Source: Chryseobacterium sp. 39-10 (GTDB lineage: Bacteria > Bacteroidota > Bacteroidia > Flavobacteriales > Weeksellaceae). From it: a DNA stretch of 64,000 bases. Below, piece by piece: positions 1 through 10,313 of the stretch. Under the pieces are notes generated by a model that was not told where the DNA came from, did not search any database, and was given only the letters and a program-made list of their open reading frames with translations. Where the stretch lies: assembly GCA_001898255.1 (NCBI GenBank), contig MKTK01000006.1, forward strand, positions 69,345 to 133,344, in the 5' to 3' direction. Made by a program: the position numbers and the translations under genes. Positions within the stretch are counted from its first letter, which is position 1, and the number at the start of each line of letters is the position of its first letter.

Positions 1-1416
1 CGTCAACCCACCGTGGATGCACTTCCTGCAATCATTAAATATTTTAAAGATAAAGGATGCAAGTTTACGACGGTTGCCGATCTTATGGGTGTTCCCGAAT
101 CGGATCTGATGCCACCCATAAAAAGAAGCTGGAAAAACGATCTCAATTTTTATTTTGCATCGGCCAGTTATTGGATTGGTCAAATTGTGTATTCGCTCTT
201 TTTAATCGGTATTATCCTATCGATCGGAAGAATGATTTTTATGGCCATCCTCGCCTATTTGCAAACCCGACAGGAGAAACGACTTTTGGCCAATTTTAAA
301 GGAATTCCGGATGGATTAACGGTTTCTGTTATTGTGCCTGCCTACAATGAAGAAGTAAATGCGGTACGAACCATCGAATCGCTCCTTCAACAAGATTATA
401 AATACCTCAATATTGTTTTTGTGGATGATGGCAGTAAAGATTCTACCTTCGAAACTGTAAAAAAAGCGTTTGAAGGAAACCCGAAAGTAAAAGTACTCAC
501 CAAGCCCAACGGTGGAAAAGCGTCTGCCCTGAACTTCGGAATCGCGAAAACCGATGCTGAATTCGTGGTGTGTATTGATGCCGACACGCAATTGAAAACC
601 GATGCGGTAACCCAATTGATGAATACCTTTTATCTTCAAGGAAAACCGAAGGAAGTGGGTGCTGTTGCAGGAAATGTGAAAGTGGGCAACGAAATCAACA
701 TGATTACCAAATGGCAAAGCATCGAATACATTACTTCGCAAAATTTCGACCGACGTGCATTCTCTTTATTGAATTGCATCACGGTGGTTCCTGGTGCTAT
801 TGGCTGTTTCAGGAGAAAAGCCATTCTGGAAGCGGGCGGCTTTACCACTGATACCTTGGCAGAAGATTGCGATCTTACGATGCGTTTACATAAGGAAGGT
901 TATATTATTGAAAATTGCAACGAAGCCATTTCTTACACCGAAGCGCCAGAAACCATCGGACAATTCCTGAAACAGCGTTTCCGCTGGAGTTTCGGTATTC
1001 TGCAAAGCTTTTGGAAACACCGCGATGCGATTTTCCGAAAACGCTACAAGAATTTTGGCAGAATTGCATTGCCGAATATTATGCTGTACCAAATTCTACT
1101 TCCGTTTTTGGCACCGCTTGCCGACCTGTTGTTGGTAGTGAGTTTAATCCTTTCGGGACTCGGATTAATTGTGGCAGATCCAGTACATATCATCGCGTAT
1201 TACCTTATTTTTTCACTCGTTGATATTGCCGGTGCAGCTTTGGCTTTTGCATTTGAAAAAGAGGATTTCAAAAAACTGATCTGGATGATTCCACAACGTT
1301 TGGTATATCGCCAATTGATGTATTACATCTTATTTAAATCCATCAACAAAGCGGTAAAAGGAGAAATACAGGGTTGGGGCGTATTGAAACGAACCGGAAA
1401 TGTAACGACTAACTAA
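1..1416 (+). CDS. Polysaccharide deacetylase/glycosyltransferase family 2 fusion, C-terminal part (5' truncated by window)
   Basis: The frame is open from base 1, so the start lies outside the window; the first possible in-window start (GTG at 13) is internal. The first ~40 residues resemble the tail of a polysaccharide deacetylase (NodB-like) domain. A membrane segment follows (about residues 55-80), then a GT2 domain with PAYNEE, VDDGS, the DAD of CIDADTQ, EDCDLTMR and the QRFRW acceptor motif, as in processive synthases. Three or four C-terminal membrane helices follow. Multi-domain deacetylase-GT2 proteins are common in Bacteroidota and are thought to make and modify surface beta-linked polysaccharide. 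The next gene, mprF-like, lies 57 bp downstream on the same strand, so a surface-modification operon is plausible. Fold assignment is firm; the sugar substrate is unknown. Confidence 0.85.
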   Translation, partial: RQPTVDALPAIIKYFKDKGCKFTTVADLMGVPESDLMPPIKRSWKNDLNFYFASASYWIGQIVYSLFLIGIILSIGRMIFMAILAYLQTRQEKRLLANFKGIPDGLTVSVIVPAYNEEVNAVRTIESLLQQDYKYLNIVFVDDGSKDSTFETVKKAFEGNPKVKVLTKPNGGKASALNFGIAKTDAEFVVCIDADTQLKTDAVTQLMNTFYLQGKPKEVGAVAGNVKVGNEINMITKWQSIEYITSQNFDRRAFSLLNCITVVPGAIGCFRRKAILEAGGFTTDTLAEDCDLTMRLHKEGYIIENCNEAISYTEAPETIGQFLKQRFRWSFGILQSFWKHRDAIFRKRYKNFGRIALPNIMLYQILLPFLAPLADLLLVVSLILSGLGLIVADPVHIIAYYLIFSLVDIAGAALAFAFEKEDFKKLIWMIPQRLVYRQLMYYILFKSINKAVKGEIQGWGVLKRTGNVTTN

Positions 1417-1473
1417 ATTAGAGAGCCAATATATAGGACTTATTTTTAATGATAAAATTCTCAAACATTTATT

Positions 1474-4065
1474 TTGGAAGGATTTAAAAACATCTCCATC
1501 AGGAAAATCATCGGCAAAATCCATTGGAAAGAAATCCTTGCAGTCCTCATTCTGTTTTTAGCATTTATTTTTTTTCGTAGCGAGCGGCACGAAATGGCGT
1601 CTATTCTTCCGCAACTGAAGCAGGCAGACGGATTTTGGATCATTGTGGGTGTGCTGCTTACCTTCGTTTACGTGATTTTGCAGGCGTTGATGTATGTCGC
1701 GAGTTTCCAAACGGTGGGAACAAAAATTTCGCTATTCAATGCGTTGGAACTCTTCCTGAAAAGAAACTTCCTAAGCGTTTTTCTTCCTGCAGGCGGAATT
1801 TCTTCGTTGGCATACACGCCAAAACCAATTCAGCGCAAAATTCCGTACAAGCAAAGCATCAACAAAGCCAGTGCAATCTATGGATTCGTCGGGATTCTTA
1901 CTGTTTTCTTGGTGGGGATTCCGGTGGTTGTTTATGCGGCATATCTTGACCAAGATTTTGGTGATTCCATGTTTTGGCTGGTGGCCGTCGGTGTTTTTAT
2001 TGTATTGATTTTTTGGCTGGTGCACTCCCTTCGAAATAAAGGAATGGTGTATCGCCTGGCCGAAAAATATTGGCCGAAAAAAATAGAAGATATTGATGAA
2101 ATTTTTGGTGGAGAAATGAATACCAAAGGATTTTATCTAACCATTTTTATCTCAGTTCTCATTGAGTTTTGCGGAATATTTCACCTGCTGATTGCCATGT
2201 TTGCATTTGGTGCGGGCGGCTCTTTTTCGGCAGCCGCAATTGGATACACCATTTCGGTGCTGCTCATGCTCGTTTCCCCGTTTTTGCGCGGATTGGGTGC
2301 CGTGGAATTTTCGCTGATTTATATCCTCGCTCATTTTGGATTTTCGCATAGCGAAGGTTTAGGCATTACGTTGCTGTACAGAACTTTCGAATTTTGGATT
2401 CCTTTGATTCTGGGGATTTTTGCATTCGTATGGAACGGCCGAAAAGTAATTGCGCGAATTTTTCCCGCATTTGCTATTTTTCTTTTGGGAATGGTAAACA
2501 TTATCTCCGTGATTACGCCGCCCATAAAAGACCGGCTGCATTTTAACAAACTGTATTTCTCAGAAGGAACCCTTCATTTTTCAAAAATCCTTACGCTCAT
2601 TGCAGGTATCCTGCTCATCGTCACTTCTGCCTACCTGATTCGTGGGCTGAAAAGGGGATGGTATTTTGCGCTATTTCTTGCCACCGTTTCGCTCTTTGGA
2701 AACCTTGTAAAAGCCCTAGATTACGAAGAAGCAATAGTTGCATTCGTCATCATCCTCATCCTCCTCAGTACTAGGAAAGAATATGTCTTAAAATCGAGCC
2801 GGAAAATATTTAGAACCGGTTTTTCGTGGTTATTAGGAATTTTAGCCGCACTGCTGATTTTTAATTTCCTGAGTTTCTATTTTATCGACAAAAGGCATTT
2901 TGGTATCGATTTTACTTGGCGGGAAGCCATTTACTACACGTTTCAGAATTTTCTCCTCTTTAAAGAAAATGGTCTTACGCCCAAAACCGGTTTCGCGCGC
3001 GATTTTGAATACCTCAATTATTTCCTCGGAATTTCTTTCTGGATTATGTTGATTTTTTCCTTTTTTAATGTACGAAAGATCACCCATACCCAAGAAGATT
3101 CTCAGGATTTTGAGCAGGCCAAAAATCTCATTGATCTTTATGGAACATCTGCGCTGGATTTTTTTAAAATCTCGAAAGAAAAACAGCTTTTTTTCGCAGA
3201 AGATGAACAGGGCTTTATCTCGTACCGCATCGCCAACAATTTTGCAGTGGTTTTAGAAGAGCCCGTTTCTTCACCATCGGAAAAGAAGACGCTAATAGAA
3301 CAATTTGAAAATTATTGCAAAGAAATAGGAGTAAAACCTATTTATTACAGGATAGACGAGCGCAGCACTACCCTTTTCAACCGTCTCAATAGACAAAAAC
3401 TCTTCATCGGTCAGGAGGCAATTATGAACGTGGATTCTTTTAAACTGGAAGGAAAGGAAAGAAAATCGCTGCGAAACGGATTAAATACACTTCTTAAAAA
3501 AGGATACACAACAGAAATCCTTGTTGCTCCTCAAACCAACGAAACCCTTGCCGAAATTCAAAACATTTCTGATGAGTGGCTGAAAGAATTCGACAAATCG
3601 GAAATGGTTTTTTCTCAAGGCATGTTTGACCGTGATGAAATCAAAAATCAGGACCTTATCGTGCTGCAAAATGCCAACAACAATATTGAAGCATTCCTGA
3701 ATATCGTTCCCGATTTTGCGCCCGATGAGTGCACCTACGATTTGATTCGCCGAACATCAACGGCACCAAACGGCAGCATGGATGCAATGCTGGTGAAACT
3801 GGTAGAATATGCCCGCTCAAAAAACCTCAATTTCATCAACTTGGGACTTACTCCCTTAGCTGGCGAAAAAGTTCCCGACAATACTGCGGAGGAAATTCTT
3901 GCATTTGTGTATAACCGGATCGGTAGTTTTAAACATTACCAAAGTTTACGCAATTTCAAAGAAAAGTATGCCGATTCTTGGGAAAACAAATACCTGATCT
4001 ACGGCAATGATTTTGATTTGGTTCAAATTCCTGCCGCACTCAACAAAGTAATGAAACCGTTGTAA
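1474..4065 (+). CDS. MprF-like bifunctional phosphatidylglycerol lysyltransferase/flippase
   Basis: 863 residues, about the length of MprF (~840). The N-terminal ~330 residues form the multi-pass LPG synthase/flippase region, a second membrane block runs to ~residue 530, and the rest is a soluble DUF2156 (GNAT-like) domain of the type that transfers an aminoacyl group from charged tRNA to phosphatidylglycerol. MprF proteins add positive charge to the membrane and protect against cationic peptides. The start is TTG at 1474; the nearest upstream ATG (1449) is in another frame and closes quickly, and the next in-frame ATG would remove the first membrane helix. Only 2 bp separate it from the AcvB/VirJ-like gene, so the two are almost certainly co-transcribed. 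The amino acid transferred (Lys, Ala or other) cannot be read from sequence. Confidence 0.85.
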   Translation: MEGFKNISIRKIIGKIHWKEILAVLILFLAFIFFRSERHEMASILPQLKQADGFWIIVGVLLTFVYVILQALMYVASFQTVGTKISLFNALELFLKRNFLSVFLPAGGISSLAYTPKPIQRKIPYKQSINKASAIYGFVGILTVFLVGIPVVVYAAYLDQDFGDSMFWLVAVGVFIVLIFWLVHSLRNKGMVYRLAEKYWPKKIEDIDEIFGGEMNTKGFYLTIFISVLIEFCGIFHLLIAMFAFGAGGSFSAAAIGYTISVLLMLVSPFLRGLGAVEFSLIYILAHFGFSHSEGLGITLLYRTFEFWIPLILGIFAFVWNGRKVIARIFPAFAIFLLGMVNIISVITPPIKDRLHFNKLYFSEGTLHFSKILTLIAGILLIVTSAYLIRGLKRGWYFALFLATVSLFGNLVKALDYEEAIVAFVIILILLSTRKEYVLKSSRKIFRTGFSWLLGILAALLIFNFLSFYFIDKRHFGIDFTWREAIYYTFQNFLLFKENGLTPKTGFARDFEYLNYFLGISFWIMLIFSFFNVRKITHTQEDSQDFEQAKNLIDLYGTSALDFFKISKEKQLFFAEDEQGFISYRIANNFAVVLEEPVSSPSEKKTLIEQFENYCKEIGVKPIYYRIDERSTTLFNRLNRQKLFIGQEAIMNVDSFKLEGKERKSLRNGLNTLLKKGYTTEILVAPQTNETLAEIQNISDEWLKEFDKSEMVFSQGMFDRDEIKNQDLIVLQNANNNIEAFLNIVPDFAPDECTYDLIRRTSTAPNGSMDAMLVKLVEYARSKNLNFINLGLTPLAGEKVPDNTAEEILAFVYNRIGSFKHYQSLRNFKEKYADSWENKYLIYGNDFDLVQIPAALNKVMKPL

Positions 4066-4067
4066 AG

Positions 4068-4760
4068 ATGAAGAAAGCCATCAGAAGTTTATCTGCTTTT
4101 CTTTTGCTGATGCTGGTTTCTTGCAACAATGATGCATTTCCTGTCAGCAGTTGGAACAGCAATAATGAGGCGCTACCCATTATCTTTTATGTGAGTGGTG
4201 ATGCGGGTTTTAATACTTTTTCGAAAAATTTTGCAGGTAACCTTCATCAGCATGGTTACGATGTTTTCGCGCTCAATACCCAACGCTATTTCTGGAACAA
4301 GAAAACACCACAGCAAGCAGCGACAGACACCGAAAATTACTTGAAAAACATTCTTCAAAGCAGAACCAATAAAAACATCATCCTGCTCGGTTTTTCTTAT
4401 GGTGCTGATGTTTCGCCCTTTATTTACAACCGTTTTGATAATGATTTTAAAAAAAACATCAAAACTCTGATCATCATAGGACCATCAAAAGTGAACGATT
4501 TTGAAATTCATCTTACCGATTACTTCTCGGGAGAAACGTTGTATGGCTACAGCGTGGTGCACGAGATCAACAGACTGAAGAATGTCGATTTCACCATGAT
4601 TCTTAGCGATTTCGAATACCACTACTTCCCTTTCACTGAGATTACGCTCAAAAATTATCGTTTCGTGCACCTGCATGGCGACCATCATTATGGTGGAGAT
4701 ACCAAAAAGTTAGCAGATTTTATCAATGTACTTCTCCATGATTCAAAGAAAAAACAATAA
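4068..4760 (+). CDS. AcvB/VirJ-domain lipoprotein, probable aminoacyl-phospholipid hydrolase
   Basis: 230 residues beginning with a lipoprotein signal peptide that ends in a lipobox (LVSC, Cys at ~19). The body is an alpha/beta-hydrolase with the AcvB/VirJ signatures: VSGDAGF near the front (oxyanion region), the nucleophile elbow GFSYGADVSPF with the Ser, and LHGDHHYGG near the end carrying the catalytic His. In alphaproteobacteria AcvB hydrolyses lysyl-phosphatidylglycerol and is encoded with LpiA, the MprF homologue. Here the same pairing occurs, 2 bp apart. That neighbourhood is the best functional evidence: synthesis and periplasmic turnover of aminoacyl-PG. Family assignment rests on motifs; the enzymatic role is inferred from the alphaproteobacterial pair. 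Confidence 0.75.
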   Translation: MKKAIRSLSAFLLLMLVSCNNDAFPVSSWNSNNEALPIIFYVSGDAGFNTFSKNFAGNLHQHGYDVFALNTQRYFWNKKTPQQAATDTENYLKNILQSRTNKNIILLGFSYGADVSPFIYNRFDNDFKKNIKTLIIIGPSKVNDFEIHLTDYFSGETLYGYSVVHEINRLKNVDFTMILSDFEYHYFPFTEITLKNYRFVHLHGDHHYGGDTKKLADFINVLLHDSKKKQ

Positions 4761-4817
4761 TTTTGATAAAGTGAAATTTTGCCCTTTACGTTAAGATCCT
4801 GAAAACATTTGCTTCCG

Positions 4818-7505
4818 ATGAAACTTTTTTTTACCACCAAAGTCATTCAGCCCCCTTTACAAACTGCTGACCATGTTCTTTTGCTTCAGAAAAATGCATC
4901 ACTTACTCCGGAACAGGCCATGGAAGCAATGAACACTTCTGCAGACGGCTTGCCCGATACTGAAGTAAATGCCCGACTGCTGCAGTATGGTGCCAACGAA
5001 GCCCATTACCAAAAAGCACCTTCCTGGTATAGGCAACTTTTTGGGGCGTTCATGAATCCCTTCACATTTATTTTAATGGCCATTGCACTCATTTCTTACT
5101 TTGTGGATGATGTTCTGGCGTCACCTGGCGAGAAAGATCCCAGTACTTTCATTATTATTTCGGTCATGGTTGTTTTCAGTGGCTTACTTCGTTTTTGGCA
5201 AGAATTCCGAAGCAACCGTGCTGCCGAACAGCTTAAGAAAATGGTAACCACTTCGGCCACCGTAAAACGACAGGGAAAACCTGATGCCGATTTGCCCGTT
5301 ACCGGTATTGTTCCGGGTGATATCATTAAACTTTCCGCCGGCGATATGGTGCCGGCAGATTGTAGAATTCTGGTGAGCAAGGATCTTTTCTGCAGCGAAT
5401 CCACACTTACCGGAGAAGCAATGCCGGTGGAAAAAACCGCAGATGCCCTACCCGATGCCACAACCAAAATGCCATTGATGCTGAAAAACCTTTGCTTTAT
5501 GGGAACCAACATCATCAGTGGTTCAGCCACAGCATTGGTTCTTACCACAGCATCGCAAACTTATTTCGGCCAAATAAGTGAAAAAATAAGTGGTAAGCGT
5601 GCCGAAACCGCCTTCGAAGCAGGCGTTAACAAAGTGAGCTTCCTTCTTATTCGGTTCATGATTGTGATGGTGCCGCTTATTTTTCTGATCAACGGTATTT
5701 TTAAAGGAAACTGGATCGAAGCATTGCTGTTCTCTATTGCTGTAGCAGTAGGGTTAATCCCCGAAATGCTCCCCATGATTGTGACCGCCAACCTTTCGAA
5801 AGGATCGATCGCGATGAGCAAAAAGAAGGTCATCGTAAAACACCTGGATGCCATCCAAAATATTGGTGCCATGAACATTTTGTGCACCGATAAAACAGGA
5901 ACCATTACCAAAAACGAGATAGAACTCGAAAAAAACCTGAATGCAGACGGCAACAGTGATATGGAGGTTTTGAAATGGGCCTATTTGAACAGCTATTTCC
6001 AAACAGGGCTTCGAAACCTGATGGATGTCGCCGTACTTAAACATACTGAGATCGAAACACTTCTCGATATTAAAAATGATTTTCAGAAGGTGGATGAAAT
6101 TCCTTTTGATTTCCAACGCAGAAGAATGTCGGTGATTCTCAAGAAAAAAGACGGTAAACAAATCCTCATCTGCAAAGGAGCGGTGGAAGAACTTATTGAT
6201 CTTTGTACCAAAACATTTGATCCGGGACCTGATAAGGAACTTCATGTGGAACGTGACCCGCAAATTGTGATGGATGAAACAGTAAAAAGCAGAATTTTGC
6301 AGATTTCTCAGCAAATGAATGAGGAAGGTTTACGAGTGCTGTTAATTGCCATGCGCGAATTTGATCCGGACCATCCTAGCAATTACTCACCAAAAGACGA
6401 GTCCGACCTTACCTTCACCGGATTTATCGGTTTTCTGGATCCGGCAAAACCGTCTGCGCAACCCAGTATTGAAGCGCTGCAAAAACTTGGCGTTACCATC
6501 AAAGTAATCACCGGAGACAACGATTTGGTGGCCAAAAAAGTGTGTCATGATGTGGGTTTAGCAACCGATAAAATTTTGTTGGGTGATGATATGGATCAGT
6601 GGTCGGATGAGGAGCTTCAGACCCAAGTGGTCGACACCACTATATTTGCTAAAATCAATCCGATGCAGAAACTTCGGATCGTGCATTTGCTTAGAAACGC
6701 CGGAAATACCGTTGGCTACATGGGTGACGGAATTAACGATGCCGCTGCACTGAAGGAGGCCGACGTTGGAATTTCCGTGGATACTGCCGTGGATATTGCC
6801 AAAGAAAGTGCAGATATTATTCTGCTGGAAAATGACCTGATGGTTTTACGAGAAGGCGTTGTTTCGGGCAGATTAACATTTGGGAATATCATTAAATATA
6901 TAAAAATGGCGGCGAGCAGCAATTTTGGTAACATGTTCAGCATGTTGGGAGCCAGCGCACTGCTTCCCTTTCTGCCCATGCTTCCGCTGCAGATTATTAC
7001 CCAAAATTTGCTGTACGATTTTTCACAGTCTGCCATTCCGTGGGACAACATGGACGATGATTTCATTGCACAACCCAAAAAATGGGAGGCAGGAAGCATC
7101 CAGCGATTCATGCTGTGGATGGGGCCGATTAGCTCAATTTTTGACTACGTTACTTTTGCTGTACTGTTCTTTGTTTTCAAAGCCAACTCGCCGGATCATC
7201 AATCCTTATTTCAAACGGGTTGGTTTGTGGAAGGTCTCATTTCTCAAACATTGATTGTACACATGATTCGCACTAGAAAAATTCCTTTCATCCAAAGTTG
7301 GGCAAGTGCACCGCTGACGGCGGTCACCTCGCTGATCATGGTGATTGCGCTAATTATTCCGTTTACGCCCATTGCGCCACTGCTGAAAATGCAACCGCTT
7401 CCGTTCGCCTTCTTTCCTTGGTTGATTGGGATTTTGGTCAGCTATTGCCTCCTTACCCAACTGGTGAAAAACTGGTACATCCGTCATTATCACGACTGGC
7501 TTTAA
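4818..7505 (+). CDS. mgtA: Magnesium-translocating P-type ATPase
   Basis: A P3B-type ATPase of 895 residues from the ATG at 4818 (a TTG at 4809 is a weaker start). It shows the N-terminal cation-ATPase domain (~25-85), the actuator domain with LTGEAMPVEK, the phosphorylation motif CTDKTGT with the aspartate at residue 358, the TGDN hinge and the GDGINDAAAL motif. The membrane motif GLIPEMLPMIVTANLSKG is typical of MgtA/MgtB rather than Ca2+ or heavy-metal pumps. It imports Mg2+ across the inner membrane. There is no MgtC or mgtL-like leader. The gene stands alone, 57 bp after the AcvB-like gene, and ends before a strong terminator. Confidence 0.92.
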   Translation: MKLFFTTKVIQPPLQTADHVLLLQKNASLTPEQAMEAMNTSADGLPDTEVNARLLQYGANEAHYQKAPSWYRQLFGAFMNPFTFILMAIALISYFVDDVLASPGEKDPSTFIIISVMVVFSGLLRFWQEFRSNRAAEQLKKMVTTSATVKRQGKPDADLPVTGIVPGDIIKLSAGDMVPADCRILVSKDLFCSESTLTGEAMPVEKTADALPDATTKMPLMLKNLCFMGTNIISGSATALVLTTASQTYFGQISEKISGKRAETAFEAGVNKVSFLLIRFMIVMVPLIFLINGIFKGNWIEALLFSIAVAVGLIPEMLPMIVTANLSKGSIAMSKKKVIVKHLDAIQNIGAMNILCTDKTGTITKNEIELEKNLNADGNSDMEVLKWAYLNSYFQTGLRNLMDVAVLKHTEIETLLDIKNDFQKVDEIPFDFQRRRMSVILKKKDGKQILICKGAVEELIDLCTKTFDPGPDKELHVERDPQIVMDETVKSRILQISQQMNEEGLRVLLIAMREFDPDHPSNYSPKDESDLTFTGFIGFLDPAKPSAQPSIEALQKLGVTIKVITGDNDLVAKKVCHDVGLATDKILLGDDMDQWSDEELQTQVVDTTIFAKINPMQKLRIVHLLRNAGNTVGYMGDGINDAAALKEADVGISVDTAVDIAKESADIILLENDLMVLREGVVSGRLTFGNIIKYIKMAASSNFGNMFSMLGASALLPFLPMLPLQIITQNLLYDFSQSAIPWDNMDDDFIAQPKKWEAGSIQRFMLWMGPISSIFDYVTFAVLFFVFKANSPDHQSLFQTGWFVEGLISQTLIVHMIRTRKIPFIQSWASAPLTAVTSLIMVIALIIPFTPIAPLLKMQPLPFAFFPWLIGILVSYCLLTQLVKNWYIRHYHDWL

Positions 7506-7547
7506 TTGCCGATCATGATGAATTTCATTGATTGGACGATGATCGTT

Positions 7548-7580
7548 AAAAATGCTTTGATTAATTGAAGCATTTTTTTT
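7548..7580 (+). terminator. Rho-independent terminator after mgtA
   Basis: Ten-base inverted repeat AAAAATGCTT/AAGCATTTTT with a 10-nt loop, followed by a T tract. It lies between mgtA and the Kef-type antiporter, so the antiporter needs its own promoter. Confidence 0.8.
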
Positions 7581-7609
7581 ATTTTTGGGAAAATAGAGAT
7601 TTTAGGAGT

Positions 7610-9867
7610 ATGGGGCATTTACCGAAGTTGATTGAAGATTTAGGATTAATACTGATTGTAGCAGCGTTTGTGGTACTTATTTTCAAGAAAATAAAACAAC
7701 CGCTTGTTTTGGGCTACATCATTGCAGGATTTTTGGTAAGTCCGAATTTCAAGATTTTTCCTTCGGTAGCCGATATGTCCAACATCAAAACACTGGCTGA
7801 AATCGGGGTCATTTTCCTGCTGTTCAGTCTGGGGTTAGAGTTCAGTTTTAAGAAACTGATGAATGTAGGTGGTTCTGCTTCTATCACAGCGTTTACCGAA
7901 ATTATTTTCATCACTATTGCCGGTTATTTCACCGGTAAAATGTTGGGCTGGAGTACCATGGATTCTATGTTTTTGGGTGGAATGCTCGCCAGCTCATCCA
8001 CCACCATTATTATTCGTGCTTTTGATGAGTTGGGAGTTAAAACCAAAAGTTTTGCAAAAACCGTTTTTGGTGTTTTAGTAGTGGAAGATATTGTCGTTAT
8101 CCTGCTCATGGTCTTGCTTTCCACCATCGCGGTAACCAACTCCATCGATGGCGGCGACATCCTTTTCACCGTGGCCAAACTGATGTTTTTCCTCATTCTA
8201 TGGTTTATTGTGGGAATTTATGTATTGCCCACCTTTTTAAAGAGAATAAAAAAATTAGTAGATGATGAAATTCTCCTCATCCTGTCCATGGGTCTTTGTT
8301 TGGGAATGGTTCTTATCGCAGTTAAGGTAGGTTTCTCTGCCGAACTTGGCGCATTTGTCATGGGATCTATGTTGGCAGAAACAATGGCCGCCGAAAAGGT
8401 GGAACATACCCTGAAATCGGTGCGCGACCTTTTTGCTGCCATTTTCTTCGTTTCCATTGGGATGATGATTAACGTGGAACAAATGGTGCAGTATGCATTT
8501 CCGATTCTCATCATTACCTTGGTGACGCTACTGGGTAAAATACTAAGTGCGGCACTTGGTGCACTGGCTTCAGGTCAACCTCTAAAACATTCGGTTCAGG
8601 TAGGTTTTAGCATGGCACAGATTGGTGAATTTGCGTTTATTGTCGCTACACTCGGCCTTTCGCTTAATGTGATTTCAGATTTCCTTTTTCCCGTTGCAGT
8701 GGGCGTTTCGGCTATTACCACTTTCACAACACCTTACCTGATCAAAGTTTCTGAACCCTTCTATAACTGGCTCGTCAAGGTACTTCCCGAAAAATGGCTC
8801 GAACGTATTAATGACTACTCTTCCGATACCCAGAGCATACAGGCCGAAAACGGCTGGAAAGTTCTCCTTCAGGAATATATGCGAATGATGCTGATGAATG
8901 GCATCGTCGTCATCGGTATTTATTTGCTGTACTCCAATTTCATTATCCCGATGATTAATGATAAATTAAACGACAATACCACCAAAAATATCATTGGAAA
9001 TGTTTTACCAATTGCCACGGCATTGCCTTTTTTATGGGCATTTATGGTGAAAAGACCCAACTCCACAGTATTTTATGATTTACTAAAAAAGACAAAGTAC
9101 AATCGTGGTCCGTTGTTGATGATTGAAGTTTTTCGGGTAGTTTGGGCATCTTGATTATTGGTTTTTTCCTGGACCGGTTTGCTTCCACCCAAATTTCATT
9201 CTTCATCACCATTCCGATTGCGATTTTTATTTTATTTCTTTTTTCTAAAAGAATCCGTAGTTTTTATGACCAGATTGAGCTGCGGTTTGTCCAGAACTTG
9301 AACACCCGAGAAAACCAGCAAAAAATTGCGCGACGTGGCTCCGTTTTCAGCAATCCCAATTTGTATAGCAAACTCGCTGCATGGGATGTGCACATTATTG
9401 AAGCACAGGTGAATCCCAATGCCAGTTATATTGGTAAATTTCTGGTGGATTTACAGTGGCGAGAAGATTATGGCATTAATATCGGATACATTAAAAGAGG
9501 GCAAAAGATCATCCACAGCCCGAATAGATTCGATATTTTAATGCCCAATGACAAAGTAGGCATCATCAGTACAGATGAGCAAATGCTTGTTTTCGAACCG
9601 GTATTCAATTCGATAGAAGCCATTAAACCTGAAGAAACCAAAGAAGTGAAATTGGGAAAAATTCTCATTAACGAAAATTCTCCCAAGATTGGCGTCTCCA
9701 TTAAAGCATCCGGAATCCGTGAAAAAACAAATGGTTTGGTAATTGCCATCCGAAGAGGCGATGAAAGAATTCTGAATCCTAATTCATCCGAAATTCTGCA
9801 GCAGGACGATATCGTGTGGGTGGTAGGCGATTTACAGAAAATTGAGGCATTAAATATTGAAATTTAA
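7610..9867 (+). pseudogene. Kef-type cation:proton antiporter (CPA2) with C-terminal RCK domain, apparent one-base frameshift
   Basis: The first part (7610-9154) encodes the 12-13-helix Na+/H+ exchanger domain of CPA2/Kef proteins, starting at the ATG at 7610. An in-frame TTG at 7565 would place the N-terminus inside the mgtA terminator. The second part (from ~9142) continues in another frame with the last membrane helices and a cytoplasmic region ending in RCK_C-like sequence (DDIVWVVGD). The two parts overlap by 13 bases. Adding one T to the TTT at 9141-9143 restores one continuous protein of 752 residues, the usual family length. Kef proteins exchange K+ for H+ during pH or electrophile stress. 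Either the strain lacks the C-terminal regulatory half or the read lost a homopolymer base; the intact codons on both sides favour a sequencing error or a very recent mutation. Confidence 0.82.
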
Positions 9868-9869
9868 AA

Positions 9870-10313
9870 ATGACCAAAGAAGAACAACTCCATAAAGCCA
9901 TAAAAATAGCAACCAGTGCACACAGCAAACAAACTGACAAGTATGGCGCACCGTACATTAACCACGTAATGCGCGTGATGAACTACGGCAAAACCTATGA
10001 TGAAAAAATTGTGGGTGTATTGCACGATGTCATTGAAGATTGCCCAAAGATAACATTGGAGCATCTGCTTAAAGAAGGTTTTCCCTATCACATCGCCTAT
10101 GCCGTGGAATGCCTGACAAAGAATCCGCCAAACCAAAATTATGATGAGTTTATCGCTCAAACCGAAAAATCACTACTCGCCGTGGCGGTAAAGCTAAATG
10201 ATTTGCGTGACAATATGGATTTGACGAGAATCAACCGGCTGCTAACGGAGCGCGACCTGAAACGGCTTAACAAATACCTAAAGGCCTATCTTTACCTGAT
10301 CGAGAAATATTAA
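9870..10313 (+). CDS. HD-domain phosphohydrolase (RelA/SpoT HD-like)
   Basis: 147 residues, nearly all one HD domain: an early His (around residue 30, YINHVMRV), HDVIED at ~50 holding the metal-binding HD pair, and [10 protein letters not shown] at ~106 with the last metal-binding Asp. This resembles stand-alone guanosine polyphosphate hydrolase-type HD proteins (Mesh1-like), but no synthetase, TGS or ACT domain is present. It begins 2 bp after the antiporter stop, so they are probably co-transcribed. Its 3' end overlaps the convergent rluF-like gene by 4 bp. The substrate is unproven; ppGpp or another nucleotide is possible. Confidence 0.8.
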   Translation: MTKEEQLHKAIKIATSAHSKQTDKYGAPYINHVMRVMNYGKTYDEKIVGVLHDVIEDCPKITLEHLLKEGFPYHIAYAVECLTKNPPNQNYDEFIAQTEKSLLAVAVKLNDLRDNMDLTRINRLLTERDLKRLNKYLKAYLYLIEKY

